Shown: positions 49,758-61,838, counted from the stretch's first letter. The stretch: DNA of 64,000 nucleotides from Salinimonas marina (GCF_015644725.1 NZ_CP064795.1:1610501-1674500); one strand, 5' to 3'. Program-made: numbers and translations. The notes: generated by a model not told the origin, from the sequence alone.

Positions 49758-52438
49758 ATGGCGCGACTTTCCGGAATTCAGCGATTGCTGGAAGCAGGTA
49801 TGATCATTGCCTGCGTATTTGCATTTTATTTATTACTGGCCCTGGCCTCGTTTCATCCGGGTGATCCCGGCTGGAGTCAGGCGGGTTTGCAATTAGACAT
49901 CCATAATTGGGTGGGGGCCACGGGTGCCTGGATTGCTGATTTACTGTTATTCAGTTTTGGTTTTCTGGCGTATCTGCTGCCATTTTGCAGTGCGTTTCTG
50001 GGCTGGTTCTTATTCCAGCATGTTAAACACATCCAGGAATTTGACTACCTTACCATAGGCTTGCGCATTATTGGCGCACTGCTTATATGCCTGGGCATTT
50101 CAGGCATCGCCAGTGTTAACTTCAACGATTTGTTTAACTTTTCTGCCGGCGGCTTTGTGGGTGATGTCATCAGTTCAGCACTCATACCGTATTTCAATGT
50201 TCCCGGTACGGTATTGTTACTGTTGTGCTTTTTTTGCACCGGTTTTACTTTGATGACCGGCATCAGCTGGCTTACGATTATCGATAGTACTGGTCATCTG
50301 GTGTTATGGTCAGGACGAAAGCTCATCGATGCACCAACCCAGTTACTGGATATCCAGATGCCACGTCTGGCGCTGCCATCATTAGGCAAAAAAGACGACC
50401 ACGCTGATAGTGATGAGCTGGATATCACCAGCATGCGGGCCGAGCCCCCGGCACAATCTTCTGCCAGCGCCAAACCAGCACCAGCGAATCCGTCCAAAAT
50501 GCGCGAAGAACCGACTTTCGGTATCCCCGATGAGGTTTTTGAATTTGATGATGAAACACCGCCTTTTGAACAAAACCGGGCAGCGCCTGCAGCCGGGGCA
50601 GATAACGGGGCACGAAACCAATCCCAGACTCAGAACAATACGCATCAGGCGTCAGCAGCAGCGACCGAAGCGACAGACTACCCCGACACAGACAGTCATA
50701 GCGAACCAGAATCGCAAACTATTGCCGAGCCTGAAGCGCGTTCCGAAAAGTCGCGTTTTTCAATGTCATCGCTTAAAGATAAGATGAAAGACACCAGAAA
50801 CAAAGCCGAACCGGCAGCGGCCACGTCTTCTGAGTCTTCTTCCGGACCTTCTACTCCTTCTGCTTCTGCGCCTGCAGCCACCGGGGGTTCAACATCGGCA
50901 GGGCAGGGCAGCGAATCTGCAGCTAGCCCCGAGACCGCAGAGCTTACCCCGATGCCATCCTTTGATTTGCTGGAGCGTCCGGATAAGCATGAAAACCCCA
51001 TCACCCAGGAAGAGCTGGACGCGGTCTCGCGGCTGGTTGAAGAAAAACTGGCAGATTTTAATATTGAAGCCACGGTGGTCGGGGTGTACCCCGGCCCGGT
51101 GATCACCCGCTTTGAGCTTGATCTGGCCCTGGGGTGAAGGTCAGCAAGATTACCGGCTTATCTAAGGATCTGGCCCGGGCCATGTCGGCCATTTCGGTGC
51201 GGGTGGTAGAGGTTATTCCGGGTAAATCCGTCATTGGACTGGAGTTACCTAACAAAACACGGGAGATGGTGCGCCTGAGCGAAGTGATCAGTTGTGAAAC
51301 CTTCCAAAGCAATCCATCTGCGCTCACCATGGTACTGGGCTCAGATATCAGCGGTAAACCAGTGGTGGTGGATTTGGCCAAAATGCCCCATGTATTGGTG
51401 GCCGGTACCACTGGCTCGGGTAAGTCGGTGGGGGTCAATGTGATGATTTTGAGCCTGCTGTACAAGTCGACCCCTGAAGATGTACGTATGATCATGATCG
51501 ACCCCAAAATGCTCGAATTGTCGGTCTACGAAGGCATTCCGCATTTGCTGGCGGAAGTGGTGACCGACATGAAAGAAGCCGCCAATGCGCTGCGTTGGTG
51601 CGTAGGCGAGATGGAGCGCCGGTACAAGCTGATGTCTGCCCTTGGGGTGCGTAATCTGAAAGGGTATAACGCCAAGGTTACCCAGGCTATGGCCAATGGC
51701 GAACCCATTAAGGATCCCCTGTGGCGGGCCGAAGAAAGTATGGATACCACACCGCCGGATCTCGAAAAGCTTCCCGCGATTGTGGTGGTGGTCGATGAAT
51801 TTGCCGACATGATGATGATTGTGGGCAAAAAAGTGGAAGAACTGATTGCCCGCATTGCACAAAAAGCCAGGGCAGCAGGTATACATCTGGTCCTTGCCAC
51901 CCAACGTCCGTCGGTGGATGTTATTACCGGTTTGATCAAAGCCAATATTCCCACGCGGATCGGTTTTCAGGTCTCCAGCAAAATCGACTCGCGTACCATC
52001 CTGGACCAGCAGGGCGCAGAAGCGCTGCTGGGGATGGGGGATATGTTGTATCTGCCCCCGGGTAGCCCGGTGCCGACACGGGTGCATGGTGCGTTTGTGG
52101 ACGATCACGAAGTGCATGCGGTGGTAGCCGACTGGCAGAAGCGCGGCAAGCCGGAATACATTGATGAAATTCTCAATGGCGAAGCGTCAGCCGAAGTCTT
52201 GCTACCGGGTGAACAGCCAGAGGGTGCGGATCAGGAAGTTGATGAATTTTATGATGAAGCCGTGGCATTTGTAACCGAAAGTCGGCGCGCCAGCGTATCG
52301 GGTGTACAGCGAAAATTCCGCATTGGTTACAATCGCGCTGCACGCCTGGTCGAACAAATGGAAAATAGCGGTGTCGTAAGTCCACCGGGCCATAATGGTA
52401 ACCGGGAAGTAATGGCGCCGCCCCCGCCTAAGGATTAA
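49758..52438 (+). CDS. ftsK: DNA translocase FtsK, split by a frameshift
   Basis: Couples chromosome-dimer resolution and segregation to division. The N-terminal part has four membrane helices, then a Pro/Ser/Ala-rich linker (about residues 215-400). As given the frame stops at 51135-51137 after FELDLALG. Adding one C beside the CCC at 51127-51129 (or one G in the adjoining GGGG) gives [17 protein letters not shown] and joins the motor domain. That domain has Walker [15 protein letters not shown] and Walker [13 protein letters not shown], then the C-terminal gamma winged-helix ([19 protein letters not shown]). The restored protein is about 893 residues. Essential; the break is probably a sequence error. 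Confidence 0.95.
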
Positions 52439-52442
52439 TACT

Positions 52443-53066
52443 ATGTTTCGTTTTTTATCCCGAATCGTGCTTGCTGGTGCGTTAAGTACGACGGTTTTTT
52501 CTGCATTGGCAGAGGAACAGGCCAAACAGGCTTTACAGCAACGCCTTAATCAAATGCAGCAATATCGTGCCGATTTTAACCAACAGGTAACCGATGCTCA
52601 GGGCGAAGTCATTCATCAGGCCAGTGGGCAGCTGGTGATGGTGCGTCCGGACAAATTACGCTGGCAGACCCAGGCACCCGATGACACCCTGCTGATTGCA
52701 GACGGTCAGTCGGTATGGAATGTCGATACTTTTGTTGAGCAGGTCACAATTGTTAAGCAAAATCAGGCGATTCAGAATAACCCGATCATCTTGCTGACCA
52801 GCACCGATGAAGCAAAATGGCAGCAGTTTCGTATATCTCAACCGGCTGAAGACACCTTTATGGTGACGCCGCAGACCAGTGACAGCCAGATTCAGCAGCT
52901 CGAACTCAGATTCGATGAACAAAGCCTCACCGGCCTGAGTATGAAAGATGCCCAGGAACAGACCAGTAAGTTAAGCTTTACTGATATCGAGACCCAATTT
53001 ACGCCGCAGTTGTCTGATTTTGAGGTCACCATTGATGACACCTACACGATAGATGATCAGCGTTAA
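52443..53066 (+). CDS. lolA: Outer-membrane lipoprotein carrier LolA
   Basis: Periplasmic chaperone that carries lipoproteins from LolCDE to LolB. The 207-residue protein has a signal peptide ending at about ALAEE, then the LolA fold with the opening segment [18 protein letters not shown] and the [11 protein letters not shown] strand. It follows ftsK by a few bases and its stop codon overlaps the start of rarA, as in the E. coli ftsK-lolA-rarA operon. Confidence 0.94.
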   Translation: MFRFLSRIVLAGALSTTVFSALAEEQAKQALQQRLNQMQQYRADFNQQVTDAQGEVIHQASGQLVMVRPDKLRWQTQAPDDTLLIADGQSVWNVDTFVEQVTIVKQNQAIQNNPIILLTSTDEAKWQQFRISQPAEDTFMVTPQTSDSQIQQLELRFDEQSLTGLSMKDAQEQTSKLSFTDIETQFTPQLSDFEVTIDDTYTIDDQR

Positions 53067-54376
53067 TGCTATTTAAAGACGATGAACCTTTTGCGCCGCT
53101 GGCGGCAAAGATGCGCCCGGCAACACTGGATGAATACGCCGGACAAAGCCACCTAGTAGGCCAGGATAAACCCCTGCGCAAGATGCTGGAAGCCGGGCAT
53201 TGTCACTCGATGATTTTGTGGGGCCCGCCGGGCACCGGTAAAACCACGCTGGCGGAGCTTATTGCCAGCTATACCCAGGCTAATGTAATTCGCTTATCGG
53301 CGGTGACCTCCGGGGTTAAAGAAGTGCGGGCGGCGATGGAAAAAGCCCAGGAAGATGTGCGCTATAATCAGCGTACGCTGTTGTTTGTGGATGAAGTGCA
53401 CAGGTTTAACAAAAGTCAGCAGGATGCGTTTTTACCCTACGTAGAATCCGGCACCGTCACCTTCGTGGGCGCCACCACTGAAAATCCGTCTTTTGAACTG
53501 AACAAGGCATTGTTATCCCGGGCCCGGGTGTATGTACTTAAAGGGTTGGTGGAAGAGGATTTACAGGCACTGTTAGAACGTGCCTTATCTGATTCTGAAA
53601 AAGGCCTGGGCCAGCGTAACTTAGCCATTGCAGATGATGCCCGGCGTGCGCTTATCGGTCTGTGCGGAGGCGATGCCCGCCGCCTGCTTACCTATCTGGA
53701 GCTGGCCGCGGACTTTACCAGTGACACCACCATTTCGCTGGCGGATATTGAACAGGCTGTGGGCGAAAAAGTAGCGGCGTATGACAAGCAGGGAGATGCC
53801 TTTTACGATCTTATCTCTGCTTTTCATAAGTCAGTGCGTGGCTCAGATCCTGATGCCGCGCTGTACTGGTACGCCCGTATTTTAAATGGCGGCGGCGATG
53901 CACTGTATGTGGCGCGGCGATTGCTGGCCATTGCCTCAGAAGATATTGGCAATGCCGATCCTAGAGCCTTGCAGTTGTCTTTGAACGCCTGGGACACCTA
54001 TCACCGGGTTGGTCCGGCAGAAGGCGAACGCGCCATTGCCCAGGCCAGCGTATACTGCGCCCTGGCGGCAAAAAGTAATGCGGTTTACAAAGCCTTTAGT
54101 GCGGCCAAAAAACTAGCCCGGGAAGCGCCTGATTATCCGGTTCCTGCCCACTTGCGCAATGCGCCGACCAAACTTATGAAAGAGCTGGGTCATGGCGAAG
54201 GCTACCGCTATGCCCATGATGAAGCCCATGCCTTTGCCGCCGGCGAGGTGTACCTGCCGCCTGAATTACAACACGAAAGGCTGTATGAGCCGGTTGAGCG
54301 AGGCCTGGAAAAACAGCTTAAAGCCAAACGTGAGTATCTGGATACTCTGAACAATCAGGCTCCCCGGAAACGCTAA
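53066..54376 (+). CDS. rarA: Replication-associated recombination ATPase RarA
   Basis: AAA+ protein related to clamp loaders and RuvB that acts at stalled replication forks. Walker A is [17 protein letters not shown], Walker [21 protein letters not shown], followed by [14 protein letters not shown]. The C-terminal tetramerisation region ([21 protein letters not shown]) is intact. 436 residues (E. coli 447). It overlaps the lolA stop by one base; crcB follows. Confidence 0.95.
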   Translation: MLFKDDEPFAPLAAKMRPATLDEYAGQSHLVGQDKPLRKMLEAGHCHSMILWGPPGTGKTTLAELIASYTQANVIRLSAVTSGVKEVRAAMEKAQEDVRYNQRTLLFVDEVHRFNKSQQDAFLPYVESGTVTFVGATTENPSFELNKALLSRARVYVLKGLVEEDLQALLERALSDSEKGLGQRNLAIADDARRALIGLCGGDARRLLTYLELAADFTSDTTISLADIEQAVGEKVAAYDKQGDAFYDLISAFHKSVRGSDPDAALYWYARILNGGGDALYVARRLLAIASEDIGNADPRALQLSLNAWDTYHRVGPAEGERAIAQASVYCALAAKSNAVYKAFSAAKKLAREAPDYPVPAHLRNAPTKLMKELGHGEGYRYAHDEAHAFAAGEVYLPPELQHERLYEPVERGLEKQLKAKREYLDTLNNQAPRKR

Positions 54377-54379
54377 CGC

Positions 54380-56069
<1,690 letters not shown>

Positions 56070-56130
56070 ATAGAGTAACGCATATTGAGTTGCTGTGGCC
56101 GTTGTGACAGTCCTCCATGCAGAAAGCTTG

Positions 56131-56159
56131 AAACGCCTGGCATTTAGCCGGGCGTTTTT
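56131..56159 (+). terminator. Terminator after serS
   Basis: AAACGCCTGGC and GCCGGGCGTTTTT pair with one mismatch and a short loop, followed by a T run. Confidence 0.8.
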
Positions 56160-56400
56160 GGTTTCAGACCAAATTTTGCGGGTGAGATATAGTAATAACA
56201 GGGCGTTTACTGAGTTAATACCGTTCCCCGGTAGTGAGGTTACCCGTTGCGTTTTTCACCTAGAGATAAGATCAGCAGGTTTAGCAATAATATTTTCTGA
56301 CCACTTTAATCCTAGGGCATGGGTCCCATGCAATCTTATAAGTGCTAGCTCCAGACGCTGACACTTTCGGTCTCCGACTAAACAATTGCGACTAAACAAT
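56160..56400. other. Intergenic region before the RAYT-associated repeats
   Basis: No gene or RNA recognised. The right part (from about 56375) contains degenerate partial copies (ACTAAACAAT) leading into the ordered repeats. Confidence 0.4.
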
Positions 56401-56401
56401 C

Positions 56402-56472
56402 AAACAATTGGACAGTCACTTCTTAAACAATTGGACAGTCACTTCTCGAAACAATTGGACAGTCACTTCTCG
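56402..56472. repeat. Tandem 23-24-bp repeats at the left end of the RAYT unit
   Basis: Three contiguous copies of AAACAATTGGACAGTCACTT plus three or four further bases. They have no spacers and so are not CRISPR. The innermost copy continues as CTCGCATTCCCGGTA, which together with TTGGACAGTCACTT is repeated in inverted form at 57686-57716 on the other side of the transposase gene. Confidence 0.85.
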
Positions 56473-56677
56473 CATTCCCGGTAAACCCTTGTCTGATGCT
56501 AAATGTCCTCGATTATTTAGTGATTATGTCTCGATATATTTTTTGGGTTCGGGTTAAAAAGAGGTTCGTATAAGGAAATAGCCTTAAAATCAGAAGCCCG
56601 GATACGAGAGTACGGCGCCCAGCTTTGTACGGTACATATTGGGTTGTAAGATCTGGTTCGAGGCGGGTTCAGCGTGT

Positions 56678-57627
56678 TTAAGCTGAATGGTATTTCAGGT
56701 TTTTTCTGCGGTGAGACATTAGTTTTTCGATGCTTACTGAGGTCGTAAATTCAGTTTCAATTCCGCAGACTAATGTAGTCCAATCGGTATTAGTCAGTCC
56801 AATCCGGGCGAGTATAGGAGCTGCGGCATCCTCTATCTTGCCACGTTTACCGGGATGAAAGTGACGCCCGGTTTGTTCGACGAGTGCGAAGTAATCCTCA
56901 ATCCGAAAAGGCAATCCGTCCGACAATTTTTCTCCCAGGTTACCTGTAAAGGAAAGCAGCGTACGGGGTTGTCGACGGGACTTCGCCGCCTGAATGCGTT
57001 TTTGTATACTGGTGTGAGCAGATGCTTCTGGTGATTTTGCTAAACAGGCACGCACTGGATTTAAATCGACATACGCCATGCAGGCTGCAAGTGATGCTTC
57101 ATCCATTAGTGCCTGAGACTTAAAGCGTCCTTCCCAGAAGTGTCCCGTACAGTCGTCTTCCTTATTCGCTTGCCTGGCAATATACTCGTTAAGCAGCCGC
57201 ATAAACCAGCTGATATCAAACAATCGGCTGCGATACACTTCAGCAAGGTTTTTCACCGTTTCAGTTTCTGCCTCAGACAGCGAATCACACTCAGCAGGAT
57301 TGATATATGTCTGCGCCAACAGCATGCCTTTGTAGAGCTTGTGCCATCGCCTGATAACCTCCTTCGCAGACAGAGACTCGGCTTTATCTTTGTTGATGCG
57401 CAATACCACATGGGTGTGATTGCTCATTACCGCATAGGCACAGACATCTACGCAGAAGACTTCAGCCAAAAATAATAACCGGTCTTCCACCCACTGGCGA
57501 CGATGCTCAAAACTTTTCCTGTTTGCTTATCTTCACCGCACAAAAAAGCTCTGCGCACACAGCGAGATACGCAGTGGTAGTAAGGGGTATCTGCCAGGTT
57601 GATAAGAGATTTACGTGGTTTAGGCAT
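56678..57627 (-). CDS. REP-associated tyrosine transposase (RAYT), one-base frameshift
   Basis: A Y1-type single-strand transposase related to IS200/IS605 TnpA. The N-terminal part from ATG 57627 reads [38 protein letters not shown] and then loses frame. Adding one A (coding strand) at the TTTT of 57514-57517 continues as [20 protein letters not shown] and gives 316 residues. The HUH motif is HTH in [14 protein letters not shown], and the candidate catalytic tyrosine lies in [13 protein letters not shown]. Inverted and tandem repeats flank the gene, the usual RAYT/REP arrangement. Such proteins are usually single-copy and domesticated, spreading short repeats around the genome. Confidence 0.85.
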
Positions 57628-57682
57628 GGATTTCTAAGCATAAGAGAACCGTACTTTTAGTGTGCCCGAATTAGTTCAAACC

Positions 57683-57716
57683 CAACTGTACCGGGGAATA
57701 GTAAGTGACTGTCCAA
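57683..57716. repeat. Inverted copy of the RAYT terminal repeat
   Basis: Read in reverse complement, TTGGACAGTCACTT is followed three bases later by ATTCCCCGGTA. This matches the innermost left-end repeat (TTGGACAGTCACTT, four bases, ATTCCCGGTA) across about 30 bases with small gaps. Together the two define a unit of about 1.3 kb with the transposase inside. Confidence 0.8.
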
Positions 57717-57760
57717 GCTGGGCTCGTCCTGACCCAGGGTCAACTTTTCAAGGAGTAATA

Positions 57761-58165
57761 GTGACCTATCTTCGTTTTTTCGTGTTGTTTTCTTTAACTT
57801 ACGTTGTTGGTTTAGCGGTCGCCGGAATCCTTGTTAGCTTAGCAGGCCTTAATAATGCGGGTAGTTTAAATACGCCTTTATTATTTGGGGTTTCTTTTTG
57901 GTGGATGTACAGGTTCTCTGAAACAAATGCCAGGGTGGTGCAAGGAAAAGGAAAGTGGAAACTGGTACTTCTTGTTTTACTGGCGGATGTGCTGATATTC
58001 TTTTTGCTCGGTGCTCATTCGCTTCTCAATCAAGAAAAGTCGCTTTACTACCTTCTATTGGGTTTGCTTATTGTTGCTCCGGTACATCTTTTATTATTGG
58101 TCGCAACGTGTTACTTCGTTAAAAAAAGTATAGTGAAGAAACACCCGGAGTGGGCGCCAGGTTAA
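57761..58165 (+). CDS. ABZJ_00895-family small membrane protein
   Basis: A 134-residue protein with about four membrane helices (FFVLFSLTYVVGLAVAGILV; LLFGVSFWWMYRF; WKLVLLVLLADVLIFFLLG; LLLGLLIVAPVHLLLLVATC). The start is GTG 57761, 5 bases after AAGGAG; the longer frame from 57662 runs through the RAYT repeat and is not coding. It resembles the ABZJ_00895 family. Function unknown. Confidence 0.72.
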   Translation: MTYLRFFVLFSLTYVVGLAVAGILVSLAGLNNAGSLNTPLLFGVSFWWMYRFSETNARVVQGKGKWKLVLLVLLADVLIFFLLGAHSLLNQEKSLYYLLLGLLIVAPVHLLLLVATCYFVKKSIVKKHPEWAPG

Positions 58166-58701
58166 TACCCCGTGGTAGTCCCTTGCGGGCTGGGAAGCAA
58201 ATGGGGTTCCTTTTTGCTACTTTCAGGAATGTAGCTTCTTATCCACGCCTGATGATAAGAAGTTGGAAGTCACGCTTCTTGCCTGTAAAAGACCCCCACA
58301 GGCGAACACGTAAATAAAGGCAATTGCTGCTATTTATTCTGGCGCACCTATTAACCGGGCGGGGCATTTCTCAAGCAATAGGTCACCTGATGTATCAGCC
58401 CGCGCCGTTTAGTCCCCTGTTTTATTAACAATTTTTAGGGTTTGCCCAGACAAATTGGTATCACCTTACAAAGATTAAACAGTCTGCTTCACTACACCAT
58501 AAAAATTACAATACTTTTGCAGGTTTTGCGTTCAATGTAACTTTAAACCTGACAGAATAGAGCAGGGAGCACAGCTGTATAGCCCGCCCTGTATGCGCCT
58601 GCAGAGTTATCAATAAAAAAGGCATACGCATTGCTACTATCTGGCTACACGCTGTTTTGCAGTATTACTAAGCAGTCAATTTTCATGAAAGAGGAGAAAG
58701 A
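58166..58701. other. Long intergenic region upstream of dps
   Basis: About 535 bases. No ORF with family character is visible. Several short inverted repeats occur around 58225-58310 (for example CCTGT / ACAGG around a purine-rich stretch). The dps promoter must lie in the right part, where a GAGGAGAA ribosome site precedes the gene. A small RNA cannot be excluded. Confidence 0.4.
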
Positions 58702-59208
58702 ATGAGTAATAATATCGAATTTACCGCTCCCGGTATGAACCATGAAGCGGCCAAGAAAACCATTGAAATTCTTGAGCATAGACTGACTGCGCTGATTGAT
58801 TTGCAGTTAACCCTGAAACACGTTCACTGGAATGTGGTAGGACCGAATTTTATTGGGGTCCACGAAATGCTGGATCCGCAAGTTGAAGCCGTACGCGGTA
58901 TGACGGATACGTTGGCTGAGCGTATCGCCACGCTGGGCGGCGTGCCAAAAGGTACTCCAAAAGCGATTGTTGATACTCGCACCTGGGATGACTATGACCT
59001 GGGTAAAGCCTTGGTAAAAGATCACCTTGTGGCGCTGGATAAAGTTTATACCGGCGTAAACGGCGATCATCGTGAGGCACTTGGAAAATTGAGTGAAATT
59101 GACCCGGTTTCTGAAGATATGATCACCGGACAGCTGGCTGACCTGGAACAATTCCAGTGGTTTGTACGCGCCCACCTTGAGTCGTCAACCGGCGAACTGA
59201 AGACCTAG
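58702..59208 (+). CDS. dps: DNA starvation/stationary-phase protection protein Dps
   Basis: A ferritin-like protein of 168 residues that forms a 12-subunit shell, oxidises iron with peroxide and protects DNA. The inter-subunit ferroxidase ligands lie in LKHVHWNVVGPNFIGVHEMLD; the LAERIATLGG segment is also conserved. The start ATG 58702 has a strong GAGGAGAA ribosome site. It is a single-gene unit with its own terminator. Confidence 0.95.
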   Translation: MSNNIEFTAPGMNHEAAKKTIEILEHRLTALIDLQLTLKHVHWNVVGPNFIGVHEMLDPQVEAVRGMTDTLAERIATLGGVPKGTPKAIVDTRTWDDYDLGKALVKDHLVALDKVYTGVNGDHREALGKLSEIDPVSEDMITGQLADLEQFQWFVRAHLESSTGELKT

Positions 59209-59244
59209 TACAGGTTTGCTGAAAAGCTTAAAAGCGTTAACAAT

Positions 59245-59277
59245 AAAATGCCCGGCTTAATCGTCGGGCATTTTTGT
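59245..59277 (+). terminator. Terminator after dps
   Basis: AAATGCCCG and CGGGCATTTTT form a stem with a short internal mismatch and loop, followed by a T run. Confidence 0.85.
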
Positions 59278-59437
59278 TCTAATAATTTGATTTACACACA
59301 ATTCCAGAGCCTATCACCATGCAGTATCCATCCGGCTTATTTTGCCGCCTGTGTTGCACACTATGATGCAACAAGACCATTGGGCAGGTGGTGTTTAAGC
59401 GGCAACCTACAGCAACTGGCGTACCGCTGCGTGTGGT

Positions 59438-59788
59438 TTACAGGCATTTTACCGGTTTAGGTAAGCCCGCTAATCGGGTTGCCTGCTTTGCCGGGCCCTT
59501 CGGGAACAGTCTCTGCAAATAGCGGCTGTTGCCTTTATCGGGGCCATAGGCGTGTTTCATGGCATTCACCAACGCCCGGATAGCCGGGCTGGTGTCATAA
59601 TCCAGATAAAACTGGCGAACAAAGCGAATCACCTGCCAGTGATCGTCTGTCAGGGTAATGTTCTCTTGGGTTGCCAGCGCAGGCACCATGTCTTCATGCC
59701 AGTCATCAATATTTTGCAGATAGCCGTTCTTATCCAAAGGAATGTCACGACCCTGCCAGTTAAAATATGCTTGTTCAGTCATTGCCAT
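59438..59788 (-). CDS. tusE: Sulfur relay protein TusE (DsrC family)
   Basis: Last carrier of the Tus relay for 2-thiouridine of tRNA. The 116-residue protein ends KPVKCL, with the C-terminal cysteine that accepts persulfide from TusD. The WHEDMVPALATQENITLTDDHW segment is typical. Its start overlaps the tusB stop, so tusD-tusC-tusB-tusE form an operon. yccA is adjacent, as in E. coli for tusE. Confidence 0.93.
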   Translation of the reverse strand: MAMTEQAYFNWQGRDIPLDKNGYLQNIDDWHEDMVPALATQENITLTDDHWQVIRFVRQFYLDYDTSPAIRALVNAMKHAYGPDKGNSRYLQRLFPKGPAKQATRLAGLPKPVKCL

Positions 59789-60054
59789 TTTATCCAGGTA
59801 GAATATTGCTCACTCAGATTTACCAACTCGTGGTCTGAAACAAGCTCGTAGTCTGATTTGTCGCTATCGTATTTAAGGCCTCTTGCGTCTGCATCGGGGC
59901 CGTAAATAAAAACATGCCCAGCAGTTTGTAAACCCTCACCATGTGCAAGATAAACCGCATCGCCCATCAGCAGTACTGCGTCGGTGGCGGGAAGGGCGTC
60001 CAGCTGCTGCTGCAACTCAGTATCTATGGTGTTATTGCGTAACATTATGAGCAT
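59779..60054 (-). CDS. tusB: Sulfur relay protein TusB (DsrH family)
   Basis: A 91-residue DsrE/H-fold protein, the third subunit of the TusBCD complex. It begins MLIMLRNNTIDTELQQQLDAL; the segment AVLLMGDAVYLA is typical. It overlaps tusE by 10 bases and abuts tusC. Confidence 0.85.
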   Translation of the reverse strand: MLIMLRNNTIDTELQQQLDALPATDAVLLMGDAVYLAHGEGLQTAGHVFIYGPDADARGLKYDSDKSDYELVSDHELVNLSEQYSTWIKWQ

Positions 60055-60401
60055 CAGAAGGTCACCACATGATCAGCCTGTTTCAAAAGTGCCACAATGC
60101 CGGGGCTATCGATGACGACACATTGGTCACTTTGTATATCAACCTGTAACCGGCTCATAGCCGAGCGGCTGATATAACATGGCTCCACCTCAAACAGTGC
60201 CAGTGCGTTAAGTTTTTTGCGCAGGTTTTTTACTCCTTCAGGGGGGTGTTGGTCATCTTGCCACATCCATACGGCGTTGCCTTCAAACAGGGCAGAAACC
60301 TGATGACCATAATTGGTGGCTGCCATGGCAAAATCGACACCGTCGATGGCCTTGCTGCCCTGATAAGGGCTTTGCGTGAACCGAACCAGAATACGAGCCA
60401 T
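60054..60401 (-). CDS. tusC: Sulfur relay protein TusC (DsrF family)
   Basis: A 115-residue DsrE-fold protein: ILVRFTQSPYQGSKAIDGVD near the start and HVVTF at the end. I place the start at ATG 60401, which overlaps the tusD stop as TGATG; the frame extends to 60425 but the extra residues are not conserved. Confidence 0.87.
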   Translation of the reverse strand: MARILVRFTQSPYQGSKAIDGVDFAMAATNYGHQVSALFEGNAVWMWQDDQHPPEGVKNLRKKLNALALFEVEPCYISRSAMSRLQVDIQSDQCVVIDSPGIVALLKQADHVVTF

Positions 60402-60781
60402 CAGAACTGCACCACTTTTTGACATTCATGCAATGCACTAAAAAATTCGCCTAGGCCAGCCTGGGCAAAAGGAGGGCGTAAGTTATACATATTATCCTCG
60501 GCCTCCTCTGCACTTACAACACCGCGCTTGACGGCCGCGGTAATACACACCAGCAACTCACAGTTGGTGGTGCGCTGCACCTCGCACCAGTGCTGATACA
60601 CAGCATGTTCGTCACTGGGCACGCGACTTAACGCATTCGCATGATGAATACCTTCGCCATAGAAAAACACATTGTTAAGTGAATGTCCTTGCATACAAAG
60701 CTGCTGAGAAAACTGCTGCGCGGCAATGGTTTGGGTGACATCTGAAGGGGGGTGGGTGATTAGTATCGAATAGGTTGTCAT
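60401..60781 (-). CDS. tusD: Sulfurtransferase TusD (DsrE family)
   Basis: Catalytic subunit of TusBCD that accepts sulfur from TusA and passes it to TusE. The 126-residue protein has the conserved cysteine in NCELLVCITAAVKRGV, after the opening YSILITHPPSDV. It is the first gene of tusD-C-B-E. Confidence 0.9.
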   Translation of the reverse strand: MTTYSILITHPPSDVTQTIAAQQFSQQLCMQGHSLNNVFFYGEGIHHANALSRVPSDEHAVYQHWCEVQRTTNCELLVCITAAVKRGVVSAEEAEDNMYNLRPPFAQAGLGEFFSALHECQKVVQF

Positions 60782-60785
60782 ACAA

Positions 60786-60814
60786 ATAAAAACACCCCGA
60801 CAGGCGGGGTGTTT
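60786..60814 (-). terminator. Terminator after yccA
   Basis: AAAACACCCCG and CGGGGTGTTTT with a five-base loop form a strong stem. On the minus strand it lies after the yccA stop codon, separating it from tusD. Confidence 0.88.
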
Positions 60815-60829
60815 TCCTTTTAACTGAGT

Positions 60830-61495
60830 TTAGTCGTCGCCACCAAACGCACCCAAAAGATGCAGAATGGACGTGAACAAGTTATAGATGTTCAGATACA
60901 AGGCAACCGTCGCCCGTAAATAGTTGGTTTCGCCGCCATTAATGATACGGCTGGTATCAAACAGGATAAGTCCGGACATGATAAACACGATCGCCGCATT
61001 TAACGCCAGAGTCACTGCTGGTACCGCAAAGAAAATATTCGCGATTCCGGCTACAATCACAACTACCAGACCCACCATTAAGAAGCCGCCTAAAAAGGAG
61101 AAATCTTTCTTAGTGGTAAGGGCATAGCCTGACAATGCAAAGAAAACCAGGGCGGTAGCACCCAGCGCCTGCATGATAAGACCAGGACCACCGAAGTTTA
61201 AGTAATAGGCCAGCGTGTAACCCAGCGAACCACCCATTAAACCGGTAAAAGCAAATACCCAGTAGATACCAGAAGCAGAATCTGCTTTCTTATGTACTAC
61301 AAATAGAGTGACAAATGCACCTATCATCATCACCAGTGAAGCGATAGGGCCTACACCCACTGCCATAGCAACACCAGCGCAGGCCGCACTAAAGGCCAGG
61401 GTCATTGCCAGCAACATATAAGTGTTACGCAAGACTTTGTTTGTTTCCAGCACCGACTGCTGTGATGCATTAGCATACATCGAACGGTTATCCAT
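60830..61495 (-). CDS. yccA: Bax inhibitor-1 family protein YccA
   Basis: A 221-residue inner-membrane protein with about seven helices that modulates FtsH proteolysis in E. coli. The BI-1 signature segment FVMSGLILFDTSRI-like (here IVFIMSGLILFDTSRIING) and the acidic tail LGAFGGDD are visible. I chose ATG 61495, 5 bases after GGAGG; ATG 61498 is too close to it. Confidence 0.93.
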   Translation of the reverse strand: MDNRSMYANASQQSVLETNKVLRNTYMLLAMTLAFSAACAGVAMAVGVGPIASLVMMIGAFVTLFVVHKKADSASGIYWVFAFTGLMGGSLGYTLAYYLNFGGPGLIMQALGATALVFFALSGYALTTKKDFSFLGGFLMVGLVVVIVAGIANIFFAVPAVTLALNAAIVFIMSGLILFDTSRIINGGETNYLRATVALYLNIYNLFTSILHLLGAFGGDD

Positions 61496-61704
61496 CATTC
61501 CCTCCAACAGGATTTAAAACAGCAAAAAACAGTAAGTTTTTTATTTGAGTCATTTGTATGGGTTTTGGTTCCCAAATTCAAGTATTTGTCGTGTTATATT
61601 ATACGAAATATTTTGCTCCTGGGATGAAAAATAATCAATCGGGCATAATTGTCTTTCAGATTGGCTAAATCACCACCACTTAAAACTTTTTTTCAGATTC
61701 ACTC

Positions 61705-61732
61705 TTTACAGCACGCGAAATTCCATTAAGAT
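61705..61732 (+). promoter_or_regulatory. Probable promoter of the tRNA-Ser array
   Basis: A -35-like TTTACA at 61705-61710 and a -10-like TAAGAT at 61727-61732 are 16 bases apart and end 14 bases before the first tRNA gene. Confidence 0.5.
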
Positions 61733-61746
61733 ACGCTTCACTTGCC

Positions 61747-61838
61747 GGAGAGGTGGCAGAGCTCGGTTTAATGCACCTGACTTGAAATCAGGCGAAGGGT
61801 CAAACCTTCCGGGGGTTCGAATCCCTCCCTCTCCGCCA
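61747..61838 (+). tRNA. tRNA-Ser (UGA), copy 1
   Basis: A 92-base class II tRNA with encoded CCA. Acceptor GGAGAGG pairs with CCTCTCC; the anticodon stem CCTGA/TCAGG encloses a loop CTTGAAA with anticodon TGA, reading UCA and related serine codons. It has the long variable arm of tRNA-Ser and the T-loop GGTTCGAATCC. Confidence 0.98.

Noticed and set aside
51341..52117. 258-codon antisense frame inside ftsK
   Set aside because: It lies opposite the conserved motor domain; His-rich shadow composition and no start context.
56402..56472. Short direct repeats resembling a CRISPR array
   Set aside because: The copies are contiguous without spacers, no cas genes are near, and an inverted copy lies across the transposase gene. 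They are RAYT-associated repeats.
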